Assembly (NCBI GenBank): GCA_028282705.1
Contig: JANQHI010000027.1
Coordinates: forward strand, 1-43,928
Length of the DNA: 43,928 nucleotides
Origin: Prolixibacteraceae bacterium
Lineage (GTDB): Bacteria > Bacteroidota > Bacteroidia > Bacteroidales > Prolixibacteraceae
Direction: 5' to 3'
Shown: positions 17,102 through 27,237 of the stretch, in pieces
Numbering within the stretch: the stretch's first letter is position 1
Layout of the letters: the number at the start of each line of letters is the position of its first letter
The notes under the pieces: model-generated
Seen by the model: the letters and a program-made list of their open reading frames with translations, nothing else
Database searches by the model: none
What the model was told of the DNA's origin: nothing
Made by a program: the position numbers and the translations under genes

Positions 17102-18940
17102 ATGAAAAAACAATCAGCTACCAGTAAAACAAAAGTTAAAAAAGCCCCAAAAGAAAAATTCCTTTTTGAATGTGCATGGGAAGTATGCAACCAAGTTGGA
17201 GGTATTTATACAGTGATCAGGTCAAAAGTCCCTTCTGTAATAAATAAGTGGGGCCCTGAGAACTATTGCCTACTTGGTCCATGGTTTGAAGACCAGGCTT
17301 CAGCTGTTTTTGACCCAATACTGGATCCTAATGACCCAATACTGGAAGCTGTAAATATAATGCGTGGTAATGGGTTTGATGTCCACTATGGGAAATGGAT
17401 TATTTCCGGACGCCCGAGGGTGGTTCTTTTTAACCCATATTCAGTATTTGACAAGCTGGCTGATATTAAATTTAAAATATGGGAACACCATGGCATTTCA
17501 TTGCCTGCAGATGATGACTTGCTTAACCAGGTTATATCATATGGTTTTTTAATGGAAGAGTTTTTTAAGACCATGTTACATCAAAAAAACTTTGGCTACC
17601 AGGCTATTGCCCATTTCCATGAATGGATGGCTGGAGTACCCATCCCTGAATTAAGGAGGGAAAACCTGGATTTAAAAATTGTATTTACCACACATGCTAC
17701 ATTGCTTGGACGTTACCTGGCTATGAATGACACCAAGTTTTATGAACACCTTCCTTTTTATAACTGGGAAGTGGAAGCTACAAAATTCAACATATTGCCC
17801 CTGGTCCAGATCGAAAGGGCTGCAGCACATGGCTCACATGTTTTTAGCACTGTTAGTGATGTTACTGCTGCTGAATGTGAACACCTGTTGGGAAGGAAAG
17901 TAGATTCAATATTGCCCAATGGCATTAACATTAAACGTTTTGAAGCCCTCCATAAAGTGCAAACCCTACATCTTGATTATAAGGAAAAGATAAATGAGTT
18001 TGTAATGGGGCACTTTTTCCAAAGTTATTCATTTGACCTGGACAACACCATTTATTTCTTTACTTCAGGGCGTTATGAATACCATAATAAAGGGTATGAC
18101 CTGACCCTGGAAGCCTTGGCACGCCTCAACTGGAAGTTAAAAGAGGCTAACCTAGATAGGACAGTAGTCATGTTTTTTATCACCAGGCAACTTTACTATT
18201 CATTCAATCCTGAAGTACTGCACTCCAGGGCACAAATGGAGGAAATAAGAAGTGTGTGTGAAGATATTCAGGAGCAGGTTGGCAAAGCCCTGTATTTAAA
18301 TATTACAGCAGAAAATGGCCCTTATAAATTCCCTAACCTTAATGAACTAGCTGAGGATTATAACCTTTTAAAACTTCGTAGGTTTATACAAGGATGGAAG
18401 TCTAACAAGCTGCCTTCAGTGGTAACCCATAACCTAAAAGATGATGCAAAAGATAATATCCTTAACTTTTTGAGGACATCAGGGCTTGTGAATAATAAAG
18501 AAGACAAAGTAAAAATTGTTTACCATCCTGATTTTATTGCTGCATCAAACCCACTTTTTAAAATGGATTATGGGCAATTTGTAAGAGGATGCCATTTGGG
18601 CATCTTTCCAAGCTATTATGAACCCTGGGGCTACACCCCCTTGGAATGCCTTGCCAGTGGTATCCCTTCAGTAACCAGTGATATGGCTGGTTTTGGCGAT
18701 TTTGTAATAAACAATATCCCAAACCACCAGGAACAAGGAATGTATATTGTCCAAAGGAGGTCAAACAATTTCCATGAAACTGCTGAAAACCTGGCAAATA
18801 CACTATTTGAATTTGCTAAATTAAATAGGAGGGAAAGGATAGCTTTACGTTACCGCTCTGAAGAAGCATCCCAACAATTTGGGTGGAGGATTTTACGGGA
18901 ATATTATGATAAAGCTTATGAAGAAGTTGTAAAAAGGTAA
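17102..18940 (+). CDS. Glycogen synthase, GT3 (fungal/animal) type
   Basis: A 612-residue cytoplasmic glycosyltransferase that extends glycogen from UDP-glucose. The N-terminal pattern FECAWEVCNQVGGIYTVIRSK is the hallmark of the GT3 family rather than the ADP-glucose GlgA (GT5) type. Other family blocks are HFHEWMAGVPIPELR, FTTHATLLGRYLA, FSTVSDVTAAECEHLLGRK, LPNGINIKRFE, FFTSGRYEYHNKGYDLTLEALARLN, and the C-terminal donor-site region FPSYYEPWGYTPLECLASGIPSVTSDMAGFGD with the two Glu residues expected of the catalytic/binding site. GT3 synthases are found in Bacteroidota as well as eukaryotes. It is convergent with tcdA, with a 4-bp gap. Confidence 0.95.
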   Translation: MKKQSATSKTKVKKAPKEKFLFECAWEVCNQVGGIYTVIRSKVPSVINKWGPENYCLLGPWFEDQASAVFDPILDPNDPILEAVNIMRGNGFDVHYGKWIISGRPRVVLFNPYSVFDKLADIKFKIWEHHGISLPADDDLLNQVISYGFLMEEFFKTMLHQKNFGYQAIAHFHEWMAGVPIPELRRENLDLKIVFTTHATLLGRYLAMNDTKFYEHLPFYNWEVEATKFNILPLVQIERAAAHGSHVFSTVSDVTAAECEHLLGRKVDSILPNGINIKRFEALHKVQTLHLDYKEKINEFVMGHFFQSYSFDLDNTIYFFTSGRYEYHNKGYDLTLEALARLNWKLKEANLDRTVVMFFITRQLYYSFNPEVLHSRAQMEEIRSVCEDIQEQVGKALYLNITAENGPYKFPNLNELAEDYNLLKLRRFIQGWKSNKLPSVVTHNLKDDAKDNILNFLRTSGLVNNKEDKVKIVYHPDFIAASNPLFKMDYGQFVRGCHLGIFPSYYEPWGYTPLECLASGIPSVTSDMAGFGDFVINNIPNHQEQGMYIVQRRSNNFHETAENLANTLFEFAKLNRRERIALRYRSEEASQQFGWRILREYYDKAYEEVVKR

Positions 18941-18944
18941 ACAC

Positions 18945-19664
18945 TTATTCCTTAATTTTCAATAACCCCCTGATTACTTCACTGGCAATAAAACACCCAA
19001 ATATTGGTGGCATGTAAGAGATGGTACCAACAGTTGATTTTTTATTCTCCCCCTCTTCCTCCCTGATACTCTCTTTTGGTACTTTTTCAGGAGAGAAAAC
19101 AACTTTTACCCCTTTTTTTACCCCAAGCTTTGAAAGCCTTTTCCTGAGTGTTTTTGCCAATTTACAATTATATGATTTTGATATATCTGTAACCTGAATC
19201 ATAGAAGGGTCAACTTTCCCACCAGCTCCCATTGAACTTATGACATTATACCCTTTTTGTAAGCTTTCATATATTAGGTATACCTTGGGAGACAGAGTAT
19301 CAATAGCATCTACCACATAATCAAAAGGCTGGCTATTAAGCAATTCTGATGTTTTATCATCACGAATGTATTCATTAATAACTGTAAGGTTCAAGTTTGG
19401 GTTTATCTCGAGAAACCTTTTCCCAAGGACTTCTGCTTTAGGCTTGCCTTCAGTACTTTTAAGGGCAGGCAACTGCCTGTTCCTGTTTGTTTCTTCAACT
19501 ACATCACCATCCACGATGACCATGTTGCCTACACCTGCCCTGCAAATTTGTTCAGCAGCATAAGCCCCCACTCCACCTAACCCAACAACCAATATAGTTG
19601 ACTTTTTCAATTTTTGGAGGTTTTCCTTTCCCAGTAAAAGTTCTGTCCTTTCCTGCCAACTCAT
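18945..19664 (-). CDS. tcdA: tRNA threonylcarbamoyladenosine dehydratase (TcdA/CsdL)
   Basis: A 239-residue E1-like (ThiF/MoeB fold) ATPase that converts t6A37 in tRNA to the cyclic ct6A form. The nucleotide-binding segment is ILVVGLGGVGAYAAEQICRAGVG, then VDGDVVEETNRNRQ, the catalytic region YVVDAIDTLSPK, and a C-terminal YMPPIFGCFIASEVIRGLL, which is typical of the family. It overlaps the tatD gene upstream by 4 bp (ATGA), so the two are translationally coupled. Confidence 0.94.
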   Translation of the reverse strand: MSWQERTELLLGKENLQKLKKSTILVVGLGGVGAYAAEQICRAGVGNMVIVDGDVVEETNRNRQLPALKSTEGKPKAEVLGKRFLEINPNLNLTVINEYIRDDKTSELLNSQPFDYVVDAIDTLSPKVYLIYESLQKGYNVISSMGAGGKVDPSMIQVTDISKSYNCKLAKTLRKRLSKLGVKKGVKVVFSPEKVPKESIREEEGENKKSTVGTISYMPPIFGCFIASEVIRGLLKIKE

Positions 19665-20326
19665 CCCTTTTTAAAAATGTTGTTAAAATTCTCCTCCACC
19701 TGGGCTTTTAACAAATAAATATCAAGCTCTTTAATTTCTGCCGCTTTTTTGTAAATATCCTCAATCGAACAATCCAGTTCATCAGTTTCAAAAAAGATAT
19801 ATTCCAGGGGCAAAGATTTAAATGCTTCAATTGATTTAGCTCCCTCATTGAACAATACTCCTCCAAATGAAAAAAGAAACCCTTTGCCAAGCAACTGTTT
19901 TGCCATTTGGGCATTACCATTAAAGCCATGCATTACCCAGGGTTGTTGTGCCTTTTTCCCAACCCTTATTTTAAGGATTTCATCAATAGCTTTCACACTG
20001 TGTATGACCACAGGTTTCTTGAACTTTTCTGATAGTTCTACCTGTTCAGAAAATACCTCTACCTGTTCCTTAAAATCTGTGTTGGCAGGTTTATCCAAAC
20101 CACACTCACCTACACTTAATACATGTTCAAAAAAAAGGGCATTTTCCAATAAAGCCAGTTCCTTCTTGTTTTCTTCTGGTGATTTAACATGCCAGGGATG
20201 CAACCCAACAGAATAGTAATTGCAACCAGAGAATGCAGCAAAGCCCTCACCAGGAAAAATATTTTGCACTTTTATTACCCCTTCTTCCCGGGCTTCTTTG
20301 TGGGTGTGAATATCAATAAAAGCCAT
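19661..20326 (-). CDS. TatD-family metal-dependent hydrolase/DNase
   Basis: A 221-residue protein of the TatD group. It has the first metal site in FIDIHTHKEA, the Glu ligand in LSVGECGLDKP, His in PVVIHSVKA, His in WVMHGFNGN, and the last Asp in YIFFETDELD. It is shorter than canonical TatD (about 260 residues) and reads YYSVGLHPWH where classic members have a longer loop. Family members are 3'-5' DNases or hydrolases. Coupled to tcdA by a 4-bp overlap and lying 23 bp after elbB. Confidence 0.88.
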   Translation of the reverse strand: MAFIDIHTHKEAREEGVIKVQNIFPGEGFAAFSGCNYYSVGLHPWHVKSPEENKKELALLENALFFEHVLSVGECGLDKPANTDFKEQVEVFSEQVELSEKFKKPVVIHSVKAIDEILKIRVGKKAQQPWVMHGFNGNAQMAKQLLGKGFLFSFGGVLFNEGAKSIEAFKSLPLEYIFFETDELDCSIEDIYKKAAEIKELDIYLLKAQVEENFNNIFKKG

Positions 20327-20349
20327 TATATATTTGCTTTGAGGGGTAT

Positions 20350-21003
20350 CTAATTCAACATCCCTAAGACAGATTTAACCACATTATTGGCTCCATCTGC
20401 TATTTGGCTGATATTGGCATCAAGCATATAGCAAGGTGTGGTTACCACTTTATGCTCAGTGTCAATAATAACTTGCCCATGGGTAGTTTGTACATGCTTC
20501 CCTCCTAGTTCATTAACAGCTTGTGCTGTACCTTCATCCTGCCCAATAGTTAACTCAATACCAGGAATTAACTTTGCCAGGATCACTGGAGAAATACATA
20601 ATGCCCCAATGGGTTTATTAGCTGCAAGCATATCTTTTATTGCCTTCTCTACTTCTCCATTTACAACCAGGTTAACCCCATTAAAGGCAAATGTGCTAAG
20701 GTTCTTGGCTGCACCAAACCCACCTGGGAAAACCAAGGCATCAAAATCATTTGCATCAAAATCACTCAGGGCATTTATATTCCCCCTGGCAATCCTTGCT
20801 GACTCAACCAGGACATTCCTTGATTCATTCATTTCTTCACCTGTGAGGTGGTTAACTACATGAGCTTGGTTAACATTTGGAGCAAAGATTGAATACTCAC
20901 CCCCTTGTTGTGAGATAGCTAGCATGGTTAATGTAGCTTCATGGATTTCTGCCCCATCATATACCCCACAACCTGATAAAATAACTGCTATTTTTTTTGA
21001 CAT
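20350..21003 (-). CDS. elbB: ElbB-type isoprenoid biosynthesis glyoxalase (DJ-1/PfpI superfamily)
   Basis: A 217-residue protein of the class I glutamine amidotransferase-like/DJ-1 superfamily. It starts MSKKIAVILSGCGVYDGAEIHEA, has VFPGGFGAAKNL and a nucleophile-elbow Cys in PIGALCISPV. These match ElbB/YhbL, described as a glyoxalase linked to isoprenoid biosynthesis. A longer frame from a TTG at 21033 exists, but the ATG at 21003 matches the family start. It is the first gene of the elbB-tatD-tcdA run. Confidence 0.92.
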   Translation of the reverse strand: MSKKIAVILSGCGVYDGAEIHEATLTMLAISQQGGEYSIFAPNVNQAHVVNHLTGEEMNESRNVLVESARIARGNINALSDFDANDFDALVFPGGFGAAKNLSTFAFNGVNLVVNGEVEKAIKDMLAANKPIGALCISPVILAKLIPGIELTIGQDEGTAQAVNELGGKHVQTTHGQVIIDTEHKVVTTPCYMLDANISQIADGANNVVKSVLGMLN

Positions 21004-21094
21004 GTTTCCTGAAAATTTAAGTTTGTTACCCAAAATTAGCTTATTTCATTAAAACTTGAAAACAGATTGGCATCATGGTTCAATATAATTCCAC

Positions 21095-21124
21095 AAAAAA
21101 AGCCATCCTGATAAACAGGAAGGC
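21095..21124 (-). terminator. Terminator of the small membrane-protein gene
   Basis: On the minus strand GCCTTCCTG (21124-21116) pairs with CAGGATGGC (21110-21102) with one mismatch around a 5-nt loop, followed by seven T residues (21101-21095). It lies about 35 bp after the stop codon of the gene at 21159-21563. Confidence 0.8.
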
Positions 21125-21158
21125 CTTTTCATATCTTGGAATGTTAATGAATTCCTTT

Positions 21159-21563
21159 TTAAGCTTTTGGTTTATATATAAGTGAAACAACAATTCCAGC
21201 AATAATAAACTGTACAAGCCCATATAAAAACCATTGCAATACCAATTCATATGGAAGAGGGTACACTGCATATTGGTTAAAACTTCCTACAATGGTCATT
21301 AGCAGCCCGATTACCAATCCATACCTTACACCTTCCATAATACCTTTCCCCTGATAACCTTTTGCAAAAATGTAAGTGAATAAAATTGCCAGGACAGCAC
21401 CTGTGATATACATGATGTACATTTTATCCATCATATCAGGACGCCATACTTCAGGAATTGAAGCATAGGTTTCACTTAAAATAAGCATGTGAACAATGTA
21501 GTCAGTCACTTGGAAGGTAACAAATACAGCTAATGCTGCCAACAGAAATCTTTTAACATTCAT
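21159..21563 (-). CDS. Small four-helix integral membrane protein, function unknown
   Basis: A 134-residue protein with four hydrophobic segments (about 5-27, 50-68, 80-98 and 108-128), short polar loops and a conserved-looking central stretch (FAKGYQGKGIMEGVRYG). No named family was recognised. A terminator follows and a 480-bp non-coding region precedes it, so it is a single-gene unit. Confidence 0.75.
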   Translation of the reverse strand: MNVKRFLLAALAVFVTFQVTDYIVHMLILSETYASIPEVWRPDMMDKMYIMYITGAVLAILFTYIFAKGYQGKGIMEGVRYGLVIGLLMTIVGSFNQYAVYPLPYELVLQWFLYGLVQFIIAGIVVSLIYKPKA

Positions 21564-22045
21564 AATTTAATCTCCTTTTAATTTTGATTAATTTTAAAAA
21601 AGGCATTGATTCAATTTGTGCATCCTGCCAACCACCTACAGGCCCAACTCATTTTATAATCTCCAGCTAAACCATGCAAATGGCCCAACTTTAATGCTGA
21701 TCAAAACAAGCCAAAAGTTAATACAATTAGTTAAGACTTAAAACCTTTCATAATGTATACAATAAATAGGTAAAATACAAATATGCCACGTTATGAAAAC
21801 AGTTAAAATCAGACTATTTTGTATAAAAAGGCTTTACAAAACTACTGATAAGTGTTAACTTTATTCTGGTTGGCATAAAACAAAATAATTACCAATTTCA
21901 ATTTGAATGATTGAAAGGAGTAATTAAAAATTCAAAAATCCCAGTGTAGTTTTTTATTGATTTAAGAATATAAATTAAACAATTGAGGTAATATTTATTT
22001 TATAATAAATGAGTTGATATATTTTGAATAGCAAGTTTCAGTTAT
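21564..22045. other. 480-bp divergent intergenic region, AT-rich, no gene seen
   Basis: Lies between the divergent small membrane-protein gene and the interrupted aldo/keto reductase. It is strongly AT-rich and has no open frame of note on either strand. A near-match to a -7 box (TATATTTTG, about 22016-22024) sits 20-odd bp before the reductase start. No repeat or structured RNA was recognised. Confidence 0.5.
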
Positions 22046-22978
22046 ATGGTTTTAAAGAAATTCAATAATATGGGTAGGCGCCAGTTTTTGGCTGCATTAT
22101 CTGCTGGCACTGCACATTTAATGTTTTTAGATACTGCTAAAGTATTTGGGGCAACTTCCATAGATTTGAACCCTTTGCAAAAGGTTAAGTTGGGAAATTC
22201 TGGATTGGAAACAACATTGGTTGGTTTTGGCACTGGGGTGCATGCCAACAACAGGAGCAGTTACCTTACCAAACAGGATACTAGCAAAAGTGTTGCCCTG
22301 CTGCAACATGCTTACAATAAAGGCATCAGGCTATTTGATTGTGCTGACACCTATGGTACCCATGGGATTATGGCTGAAGCAATTAAGGAGATGGATAGGG
22401 AAGAGATAACATTGGTATCAAAAATATGGTTCAGGGCTGGAGGTATCCCAGAGTTTGATCGCCCTAATGCAGATATAGTTATTGAACGTTTCCTGAAGGA
22501 ATTAAATACTGATTATATTGATTTGGTATAGATACATTGCATGATTGATGATGATTGGGCTGAAGCATTACACGAGCAAATGGGGATACTTGATATCCTA
22601 AAGGACAAAGGTATCATAAGGGCACATGGGGTTTCAGTGCATTCACTGGATGCCATGAAAGTTGCTGCCAAACATCCATGGGTTGATGTGATCCATGTGA
22701 GGATAAACCCTTATGGGATAGCCATGGACAAACCTGACCCCAATGAGGTGGTAGGCACCATCAAAAAATTGCATGATGCAGGGAAAGGTGTTATTGGGAT
22801 GAAACTTGTGGGCAATGGGAAATTGCGCGATGACAGTAAAAAAATTGACAACTCTTTGCGTTTTGTTATGGGTTTGGGAACAGTTGATTCTATGATCATT
22901 GGGTTTGAAGTGCCTGAACAAGTTGACAACTACCTGGCACGTGTTGAAAAGGTGCTGAACCAATTAGGGAATGAATAA
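22046..22978 (+). pseudogene. Tat-exported aldo/keto reductase interrupted by one in-frame amber codon
   Basis: Read through, this is a 310-residue aldo/keto reductase. The N-terminus carries a twin-arginine signal (MGRRQFLAALSAG), then KVKLGNSGLETTLVGFGTG. The catalytic Asp and Tyr are in FDCADTYG and the Lys in TLVSKIW. A TAG at 22529-22531 (codon 162) falls in DYIDLV-stop-IHCM, two codons before the catalytic His. The frame after the TAG is the same and runs cleanly to 22978 with no other lesion. CAG (Gln) to TAG is the simplest explanation. The truncated product would lack the catalytic His and about half the barrel. It may be a recent nonsense mutation, readthrough or a base-call error. 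An internal ATG at 22541 could start a non-functional fragment. Confidence 0.88.
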
Positions 22979-22980
22979 GA

Positions 22981-23025
22981 AAACTGATGGGGTAAACAGC
23001 CACGTAAATGGGATCCCATCTGTTT
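22981..23025. terminator. Probable bidirectional terminator between the reductase and metA
   Basis: AAACTGATGGG (22981-22991) and CCCATCTGTTT (23015-23025) can form an 11-bp stem with one mismatch around a 23-nt loop that itself contains the palindrome TGGGATCCCA. On the minus strand it is followed by a T-rich tract (TTTTCTTATTC), so it better serves the metA operon. Confidence 0.5.
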
Positions 23026-23061
23026 GATATAGAAGGAATCCTTTTATATTACAACAAATAT

Positions 23062-23979
23062 TTACTTTATTTCACTTAAATCATAAGGAGTTTCCTGGTA
23101 CACATAATAATTCAGCCAATTGGAAAATAACAAGTTTGCTGATGACCTCCACCTCATAACTGGCTCTTTGTCAGGGTTATTATCAGGAAAATAATTTTTA
23201 GGCACCTGGATAGGCAAGTTTTTTGACAAGTCACGCCAATATTCATTTCCCAAGGTCAACCTTGAATACTCTGAATGGCCAGTAATAAAAAACTGCCTGC
23301 CTTTTTTAGCTACCACCATATTCACACCAGCTTCTTTTGAGGAGGAGATAATTTCCAGTTTCTTCACTTTCAAGATATCTTCTTTCCTTATCTCAGTATG
23401 CCTTGAGTGTGGCACAAAATATTCATCATCAAAACCACGGAAAATAGGTAACCTCCAATCTGAATAGGTGTGCCTGAAAACACCAAATTTTTTCTTTTCC
23501 AATGGGTATTTGGGTATCCCATAATAATGGAATAGTGCAGCCTGGGCTGCCCAGCAAATAAACATGGATGAGGTTACATGGTGTCCAGCCCAATCCAGGA
23601 TTTCTGTCAACTCATCCCAATAGGTAACCTCTTTAAAAGGAAGCATTTCAACAGGTGCCCCTGTAATGATCATACCATCATAATTATTTTTCCCTAACTC
23701 GTCAAAATCCCTATAAAAGGCTTTCATATGCTCCAATGGGGTATTTTTTGGGGTATGCCCTTTTATTTTCAGGAAATCAATTTCTACCTGCAAAGGGGTA
23801 TTTGACAATAACCTTAACAAATCAGTTTCAGTAGTTACTTTTAAAGGCATCAGGTTGAGGATAACAATCTTCAATGGGCGGATATCCTGATGGGTAGCCC
23901 TTGTTTCATTCATCACAAAAATGTTCTCTTCTCTGAGTAACTTGATGGCAGGTAACTTATCTGGTATATTTAGTGGCAT
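23062..23979 (-). CDS. metA: Homoserine O-acetyltransferase, MetA family
   Basis: A 305-residue enzyme that activates homoserine for methionine synthesis. The MetA motifs are present: [25 protein letters not shown], the nucleophile Cys142 in [19 protein letters not shown], and the His/Glu pair region [10 protein letters not shown]. Residue 111 is Glu (APVE). Published work on the Bacillus cereus enzyme tied Glu at this position to acetyl-CoA use and Gly to succinyl-CoA use. Acetylation is therefore predicted, and this agrees with the adjacent MetY, which needs O-acetylhomoserine. It is the last gene of the operon, 70 bp after metY. Confidence 0.95.
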   Translation of the reverse strand: MPLNIPDKLPAIKLLREENIFVMNETRATHQDIRPLKIVILNLMPLKVTTETDLLRLLSNTPLQVEIDFLKIKGHTPKNTPLEHMKAFYRDFDELGKNNYDGMIITGAPVEMLPFKEVTYWDELTEILDWAGHHVTSSMFICWAAQAALFHYYGIPKYPLEKKKFGVFRHTYSDWRLPIFRGFDDEYFVPHSRHTEIRKEDILKVKKLEIISSSKEAGVNMVVAKKGRQFFITGHSEYSRLTLGNEYWRDLSKNLPIQVPKNYFPDNNPDKEPVMRWRSSANLLFSNWLNYYVYQETPYDLSEIK

Positions 23980-24049
23980 ATAATTTAATTATTTAAAATA
24001 TTAGTACCCTGGAGAATGGTGTTAACCATTCCCAGGATACCCAAAACCA

Positions 24050-26727
<2,678 letters not shown>

Positions 26728-26783
26728 GACAGTAAATATGTTATTTAATAAATGAGTAAATCAGTAATTGTGTAATTGAGTGA

Positions 26784-26817
26784 ATGTATAAATGGAAACA
26801 GTTTAACCATTTTACAT
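26784..26817 (-). other. AT-rich stem-loop in met operon leader
   Basis: On the minus strand ATGTA-AAATGG (26817-26807) pairs with CCATTT-A-TACAT (26795-26784), an 11-bp stem with a single bulged A and an 11-nt loop. It lies between the leader peptide's structured region and the aspartate kinase start codon (26727). No T-tract follows, so it is not an ordinary terminator. It could be a translation-control or processing element. Confidence 0.5.
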
Positions 26818-26848
26818 TTTAAAATAAACTCTCTGATCTTTTTTATGG

Positions 26849-26882
26849 TGCCTTCAGGCAATGAGATGCACTGCAAGAAGGC
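26849..26882 (-). promoter_or_regulatory. Candidate alternative RNA pairing just after the met leader peptide
   Basis: On the minus strand GCCTTC (26882-26877), whose first G is the last base of the leader peptide's TAG stop, is perfectly complementary to GAAGGC (26855-26850). The same GAAGGC segment also takes part in a competing local hairpin, TGCC (26860-26857) with GGCA (26852-26849), and GTGC (26871-26868) can pair with GCAC (26851-26848). A ribosome at the stop codon would cover GCCTTC, while one stalled earlier at the Met codons would leave it free. That is the geometry of an attenuator. An A-tract rather than a U-tract follows, so classical Rho-independent termination is not evident. 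Confidence 0.5.
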
Positions 26883-26977
26883 TAGCACATACACATAGGC
26901 ATAGTGGGCATAGATGAACTTTTACAACCAGGTATAGTTGCCATTATGAAAGAAGTATTTGTAAAACAAAAGCTCAT
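26882..26977 (-). CDS. Met/Cys-rich 31-residue leader peptide of the methionine operon
   Basis: A short frame from an ATG at 26977-26975, preceded by AAAGGGA, to a TAG at 26884-26882. The start is MSFCFTN and the end is M-P-T-M-P-M-C-M-C-stop, with Met at residues 1, 12, 23, 26, 28 and 30 and Cys at 4, 18, 29 and 31. Met and Cys thus make up 10 of 31 residues and six of the last nine. It lies about 23 bp downstream of a near-consensus promoter and 154 bp before an operon for methionine synthesis. The stop codon abuts a segment with alternative pairings. By analogy with thr, his and trp leader peptides, it is inferred to be a ribosome-stalling sensor of charged Met-tRNA (possibly also Cys-tRNA). 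No homologue search was possible. Confidence 0.72.
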   Translation of the reverse strand: MSFCFTNTSFIMATIPGCKSSSMPTMPMCMC

Positions 26978-26999
26978 ATTTCCCTTTTTCTTGTTGGCA

Positions 27000-27030
27000 C
27001 AAATATAGGAGGAAAAATTTAACTACCAAA
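27000..27030 (-). promoter_or_regulatory. Promoter of the met leader/aspartate kinase-metY-metA operon
   Basis: On the minus strand TTTG (27030-27027), a 19-bp spacer and TATATTTG (27007-27000), a very good match to the Bacteroidota sigma-ABfr consensus TTTG-N19-21-TAnnTTTG. The predicted transcript starts near 26995, giving a leader of roughly 270 nt before the aspartate kinase ATG. Confidence 0.8.
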
Positions 27031-27177
27031 TTTATTTAGAAAGAGTTTAGATAAATTTAATGTTACCCTTACCTATTTTAAAACTAGCTTTATTTAACAA
27101 TAATTGAAATTCCTATTAATACTATGGATATAAAAACATGGTGTTATTAACTTTTGATAGCCTGGCTTTATTTTACT

Positions 27178-27207
27178 TTTGTACTTTTCCTATATACCTT
27201 ATATTTG
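27178..27207 (+). promoter_or_regulatory. Promoter of guaA
   Basis: TTTG (27178-27181), an 18-bp spacer and TATATTTG (27200-27207). The guaA ATG is 31 bp downstream. It is divergent from the met operon promoter at 27000-27030, and the 147 bp between them show no further recognised feature. Confidence 0.7.
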
Positions 27208-27237
27208 CGTTTTCTAACACAAGATAATCTTTAGAAA

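Noticed and set aside
22541-22978. Independent second gene after the amber codon
   Set aside because: It is in the same frame as the upstream half, starts in the middle of an aldo/keto reductase barrel and has no start signals of its own.
26728-27000. SAM riboswitch in the leader of the methionine operon
   Set aside because: I looked for the conserved SAM-I and SAM-II cores by eye on the minus strand and did not see them. A leader peptide explains the region better. A covariance-model search would settle it.
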